Shown in pieces: positions 55,355-61,231 of a DNA stretch of 61,231 bases (the first letter of the stretch is position 1; every line of letters starts with the position of its first letter). The DNA comes from Frankia sp. AiPs1 (GTDB lineage: Bacteria; Actinomycetota; Actinomycetes; Frankiales; Frankiaceae), in contig NZ_JAMQQF010000004.1 of NCBI RefSeq assembly GCF_023716945.1, positions 1 through 61,231 of the forward strand, given 5' to 3'. The translations under genes and the position numbers were made by a program. Below the pieces are notes generated by a model. The model ran no database searches. It was not told the origin of the DNA and worked only from the letters and a program-made list of their open reading frames with translations.

Positions 55355-56202
55355 TTATCCTGCGGTGGCGGTTTTGAGTAGCCGGCCGCTGCCGTCGTAA
55401 AACCGTAGAACGGACGCCTTGGACCGCGTCCAGTCCGAGATCATGTTCTTGCCGGTCGGTTCCGGTCCATCCACCTGAACGGACCGGGTGATGAAGAAGC
55501 CGTCCTGGATCGGGACCTGATTCGTCTGCCCGTCGGGTGTGGTCGCTGTGATCCGCGCGACCTCGGCGCTCACCCGCCCGCCGACGGTGTGCACCGTTCT
55601 GGTTCATCGGGCCGCTCCGACCACCCGAATCCGTGGCGGCCGGAAATGTCGATGGACACGGGGTCGGGGACGGAGCGAGTGGGCGCCGTCATGCTCATGA
55701 ACCCGTAGGCCAATGAGATGTCCGGCCGTCCGGCGGCGTCGAGCGGGATCTCGCACTCGGTCGTCGTAGCGCCAATGGCCAGCAGCACACTCATACTGAT
55801 CCCCATACCGTCGCGGACCGCCGCTCGCGGGACCAGACCGAAGGTGGGGGACCGGGCCGGATCAGCCTGACCGGGACCCGACTGCGCGCACTCCAGGGGA
55901 ATCGCCGCCTTCTCGGCCGCGGACAGGTGAACGGCCGTCATCGTGTGGCTGGAGGGTGGCGCGACCGGTACCAGCCACACGTGATCGTCGCTGCCCGTCC
56001 TCGTGCCGCCGACCGCGACGGCGACGATGGTCACGGCGGCCGCGAATGCCGTGACCAGCGGGATCGTCCGCCTCGCCGCCCGTCGTCGACGTTCCCCGGA
56101 GACCCGCGCCTCGACGCTGGTCCAGATGCGCTCCGAGGGATGTGCACGCAGATCCCCCGCCGCCGCGCGCAGCCACGCGACGGTGGCCTCGTCGGTTGTC
56201 AT
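55355..56202 (-). pseudogene. membrane anti-sigma-like protein, frameshifted
   Basis: The frame from ATG 56202 (ATGA overlap with the sigma gene upstream) encodes a short cytoplasmic helical part, a transmembrane helix (~48-66, IPLVTAFAAAVTIVAVAVGG) and an extracellular beta-rich domain, ending prematurely at 55570. The missing end continues in the next frame: VHTVGGRVSAEVARITATTPDGQTNQVPIQDGFFITR...VLRFYDGSGRLL, stop at 55355. A single-base shift near 55590-55600 joins the two into a ~280-residue protein. Position after a sigma gene suggests an anti-sigma or sigma-linked membrane protein. Confidence 0.65.
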
Positions 56203-56455
56203 GCGGAACCTCCCGTCATCGATTCGATGCCACCGGAATGCAGCGCGGGGTGTAGCCGCAGCTTCGCCAGTCCTCGGGACGCCTGGCTCTTCACCGTCCC
56301 GACCGACCGGCCGAGCACCTTGGCCACCTGATCCTCGGAAAGATCGTCTGGGTCAGGTCCTCCGCCTCCGTGGCGTCCCCGCAGAGCAGGTAGGCCAGTC
56401 CCAGCAGCCGCGGCAGCCGCGGCTCGAAGAACTCCCGGTGTCTGTCCTCATCCAT
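56199..56455 (-). pseudogene. SigE-type ECF sigma factor with internal deletion
   Basis: ATG 56455 (after GGAGGGG) opens with sigma region 2 residues EFFEPRLPRLLGLAYLLCGDATEAEDLTQT. The sequence then jumps, in another frame, to region 4: LSEDQVAKVLGRSVGTVKSQASRGLAKLRLHPAL, ending at 56199. About 90-100 residues, including most of region 2 and the linker, are missing at the junction near 56345. The gene cannot make a working sigma factor. Confidence 0.75.
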
Positions 56456-56601
56456 CCGCCCCTCCACAGCCATCCAGATCCCGCCGAGCGGCCCGCGGGT
56501 TGCTCCATCCGCACACCTCGTCTCACCCGCAGGCGGTGCAGCCGGAAGCGCAACGAGAATTCGCTGGTCAGAGCGGCGGCGGCTGTTGCCGGGAGCGCGG
56601 C

Positions 56602-56649
56602 GGTGACGGTGTACTGCGGTGACGGTGTACTGCGATGACGGTGTACTGC
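56602..56649 (+). repeat. 16-bp tandem repeat before UvrA-like gene
   Basis: Three copies of GRTGACGGTGTACTGC. The last creates an ATG in the UvrA-like frame (56635), but no ribosome-binding site supports starting there. Confidence 0.85.
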
Positions 56650-56727
56650 ACGGGGCTGGGCAGGTCGGGCCCGGATGACGCAGACGGAGAGCACGAGGGC
56701 GGCGCCGCCCGACGGATGGAGACGCGG

Positions 56728-59202
<2,475 letters not shown>

Positions 59203-59234
59203 CCGGCGCCTGACCGGCCCCTGACTGATGCCTG

Positions 59235-59255
59235 ACTGGGGGCAGCCGTCCCAGT
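59235..59255 (+). terminator. possible terminator after UvrA-like gene
   Basis: ACTGGG and CCCAGT enclose a 9-nt loop, 32 bp after the stop. Short stem; weak call. Confidence 0.4.
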
Positions 59256-59396
59256 TAAGCGTAAATCTCTGTTTTCGCAGATGAAGGTGCAATCCGCCTG
59301 CGCGTGAACAGCTGATCTGACCTGCGTGCGTCATATGACCGGTATGTCTGCGAGAATCGCGCCGCCGGGATCTTGGCGCAGGGAGGGCAGCGGGCG

Positions 59397-61043
59397 TTGG
59401 CGACAAAGCTGGGAAGTTCCTACACTCTGGAGACCATGATCGGCCGGGGTGCGATGGGTGAGGTGTGGCGCGGCCGGGATGAGGACGGCGAGCCGCTCGC
59501 CTTCAAACTCCTGTTGCCGGAGCTCATGATGGACCCGGAGATCGTCGCCCGGTTCATGCGGGAACGTTCGGTGCTCCTCCGGGTCGACTCGCCCTTTGTC
59601 GTGCGGGTCCGGGATCTCGTTGCCGAGCGCGGGCACCTGGCCATCGTCATGGACTTCGTCAGGGGTTCCGACCTGCGTCGTGAGCTGAGACGGCGCCGGA
59701 CGGTACCACCGGCGGAAGCGGTGGCGACGACCATCGACATTCTGACCGGGCTCGGGGCCGCGCATGAGCTCGGCATCATTCACCGCGACCTCAAACCCGA
59801 GAACGTGCTGCTCGACCGGCATGACGGCGGGTATCACCCGAAGATCTCCGACTTCGGGATCGCCGGGCTGATGGACGCGTCGACGCGGCTGACCCCGCGG
59901 CAGGGCATTCTCGGTACTCCGCTCTACATGGCGCCCGAGATGATCGAGGAGGGTGTCGCCGGCCCGCCTGCGGACGTCTATGCCGCGGGGCTCGTGCTGT
60001 ACGAGCTGCTGTGCGGGGTCACGCCGTTCACCGGGCGAGCGCCGCTGGCCATCCTGCGGGCGCACGTCGACCTGCTGCCCGGCCGGCCGCCGGACCTCAC
60101 CGACGAGCTGTGGTCCGTTCTCGCCGCCATGCTCGCCAAGGACCCGACCGCGCGGGCCGGGGCCGACCAGCTCCGGGCCGTGTTACCGAACCTCCACGGG
60201 TTGCCCGCGATTCGACCGCTGGCCACCCCGCCGCCGGCCATCCCGCTGTTCCCGACCGGCCGGACGATCCCGCCGGGCGAACCGCCCGAGCGGAAATCGA
60301 TCCTGCCGACCGAGCCGCCCGCGGGGCAGGTCTTGCCGGATGAGCCGCCCGCGGGATCTGTTCTGCCGGGTGTGTTGCCCGCGGGGCAGGTCTTGCCGGT
60401 TGAGTCGTCGGCGGGGTCGGTCTTGCCGGGCGAGTCGTCTGTGGGATCTGTTCTGCCGGGTGAGCCGCCCGCGGGATCTGTTCTGCCGGGTGTGTTGCCT
60501 GCGGGATTGGTCCTGCCGGGTGAGCCGCCTGCGGGATTGGTCTTGCCGGGTGAGTCGTCGGCGGGGCAGGTCTCGCCGGGTGGGCCGTCTGCGGGTTCAG
60601 TCCCGCCGGGCGGCGCTGTTCCGGGGGGTGCTGTTCCAGCCGGTGCTGTTCCAGTCGGCTCCAACCTCGACCGGCCAGGGGATCCCTCCGCCGGCTCGGG
60701 CGGACGTCGCCGACGTCGCCTTCTCACCGGCGCTCTCGTCGTCGCCGTCGTTATGGCCGTGGCCACGGCCACGGCGATCGAGTCGACCAACGGCTCGCCG
60801 TCCGACCCGTCGGCGCAGCTGCTGATCCAGGCACAAGCCAAAAACCAGCAGGCGATGGCGGGGCATCTCGCCCCCACGGCCAGCCCAGGTCCCGGTGCTT
60901 CCACCAGTGCCACCGGCGCCGGGCCACCGACGCCGGCATCCGCATCCGCACCGGCACCCGGATCCGCCTCGGCGGCGACGAGCCGAGCCCGCACGCGGCC
61001 GAGGTGCTCGCCGCCGTCGCCCGGATCCCGACCGGCAAGGTGA
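59397..61043 (+). CDS. Ser/Thr protein kinase with 10-residue repeats
   Basis: The 548 residues contain a complete Hanks-type kinase (about 8-270): IGRGAMGEVW, AFKLLLPE, HRDLKPEN, SDFGIAG, GTPLYMAPE. A juxtamembrane stretch follows with ten 10-residue repeats ([PSL][PS]AGxVLPG[EV]). Then RRRRR, a transmembrane helix (LLTGALVVAVVMAVATATAI) and a Ala/Pro/Ser-rich outer tail. TTG 59397 lies 9 nt after GGGAGGG; TTG 59373 is possible. The last ~20 codons are read out of frame over the 5' part of the alkyltransferase-like gene, so the native stop may have been lost. Confidence 0.88.
   Translation: MATKLGSSYTLETMIGRGAMGEVWRGRDEDGEPLAFKLLLPELMMDPEIVARFMRERSVLLRVDSPFVVRVRDLVAERGHLAIVMDFVRGSDLRRELRRRRTVPPAEAVATTIDILTGLGAAHELGIIHRDLKPENVLLDRHDGGYHPKISDFGIAGLMDASTRLTPRQGILGTPLYMAPEMIEEGVAGPPADVYAAGLVLYELLCGVTPFTGRAPLAILRAHVDLLPGRPPDLTDELWSVLAAMLAKDPTARAGADQLRAVLPNLHGLPAIRPLATPPPAIPLFPTGRTIPPGEPPERKSILPTEPPAGQVLPDEPPAGSVLPGVLPAGQVLPVESSAGSVLPGESSVGSVLPGEPPAGSVLPGVLPAGLVLPGEPPAGLVLPGESSAGQVSPGGPSAGSVPPGGAVPGGAVPAGAVPVGSNLDRPGDPSAGSGGRRRRRLLTGALVVAVVMAVATATAIESTNGSPSDPSAQLLIQAQAKNQQAMAGHLAPTASPGPGASTSATGAGPPTPASASAPAPGSASAATSRARTRPRCSPPSPGSRPAR
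60315..60614 (+). repeat. ten 30-bp repeats in the kinase gene
   Basis: Ten in-frame units of 30 bp encode [PSL][PS]AG[SQL]VLPG[EV]. DNA identity between units is high (for example GCGGGATCTGTTCTGCCGGG recurs), pointing to recent expansion. By topology the repeats lie on the cytoplasmic side, between kinase and membrane helix. Confidence 0.92.
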
Positions 61044-61231
61044 TGACCTACGGTGACGTCGCCGAGTACGTCGGCGCGGGCACCGGCCGGACCGTCGGCG
61101 CGGCGCTGTCCCGCTACGCGGACGACGACCTGCCGTGGCACCGGGTCATCCGGTCGACCGGCGAGCCGAACCCGGCCGCGCCGGCCGAGGCGCTGCGCCG
61201 GCTCGCCGCCGAGCGCACCCCGCTGTCGGCG
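61004..61231 (+). CDS. alkyltransferase-like (ATL) DNA-repair protein, partial
   Basis: The frame to the window edge reads VLAAVARIPTGKVMTYGDVAEYVGAGTGRTVGAALSRYADDDLPWHRVIRSTGEPNP. This is the O6-alkylguanine transferase fold with PWHR in place of the reactive PCHR, so it is an ATL protein that flags O6-alkylguanine for nucleotide excision repair and does not remove the alkyl group. The start is unclear: GTG 61004 is the only normal start codon near the expected N-terminus, ATG 61043 overlaps the kinase stop (TGATG) but would lose conserved residues, and homologous residues (DEPSPHAAE) extend upstream without a start. C-terminus beyond window. Confidence 0.8.
   Translation, partial: MLAAVARIPTGKVMTYGDVAEYVGAGTGRTVGAALSRYADDDLPWHRVIRSTGEPNPAAPAEALRRLAAERTPLSA

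Overview
The window is high-GC actinobacterial DNA. Codon third positions are strongly G/C, many starts are GTG, and genes often overlap as ATGA, GTGA or TGATG. GAF/ANTAR regulators, an NDMA-type alcohol dehydrogenase, tandem acyl-CoA dehydrogenases and an Acg-type nitroreductase are present. A Frankia-like soil actinobacterium is my best guess from gene content. This is inference; no rRNA or marker gene settles it.

Layout. 1-7.9 kb: a membrane protein running off the left edge, an SRPBCC protein, cobalamin-dependent methionine synthase (metH) behind a well-formed S-adenosylhomocysteine riboswitch, a DUF3052 protein, and a histidine phosphatase coupled to a TetR regulator. 7.9-11.4 kb: a double-length GntR regulator, tRNA-Asp and tRNA-Phe, a partly eroded stretch and a HicBA toxin-antitoxin pair. 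11.4-19.6 kb: a stress/fermentation neighbourhood with an Acg-type nitroreductase, two ANTAR proteins, a GAF-PP2C phosphatase and phosphoketolase. The two ANTAR genes are bracketed by two inverted copies of the same promoter plus ~110-nt 5' leader, one reading into the nitroreductase unit and one into the phosphatase gene. This is the most unusual structure I found. 19.6-20.8 kb: a broken IS701-type element abutting a broken P-loop gene.

20.8-45.6 kb is a catabolic island. It holds a quinone oxidoreductase-like protein, two crotonases, a hotdog thioesterase, an old-yellow-enzyme reductase, an acyl-CoA ligase, a thiolase-like/DUF35 pair, three SDR-type steps or relatives, an Asp/Glu racemase-family protein, two IVD-type acyl-CoA dehydrogenases, a P450-ALDH-alcohol dehydrogenase operon and a sugar-type (CUT2) ABC importer. 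A plausible logic is uptake, P450 hydroxylation, oxidation through alcohol and aldehyde to acid, CoA activation, dehydrogenation, hydration, oxidation and carbon-carbon cleavage. Five copies of an 18-bp operator (WWCGAGCGNNCGCTCGWW) sit in front of its transcription units, and a TetR gene lies inside the cluster. A LuxR-type ATPase regulator is at its right end. The substrate cannot be read from sequence.

45.6-61.2 kb: gene remnants (histidine kinase, PIN toxin), a PPOX-fold protein divergent from a TetR regulator with a palindromic site between them, a transmembrane Ser/Thr kinase, two secreted repeat proteins, a CobW GTPase whose 3' end runs into an 8-bp microsatellite, a decayed sigma/anti-sigma-like pair, a UvrA paralogue, a second Ser/Thr kinase with ten 10-residue repeats, and the start of an alkyltransferase-like protein at the right edge. 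Short tandem duplications are frequent in this third of the window.
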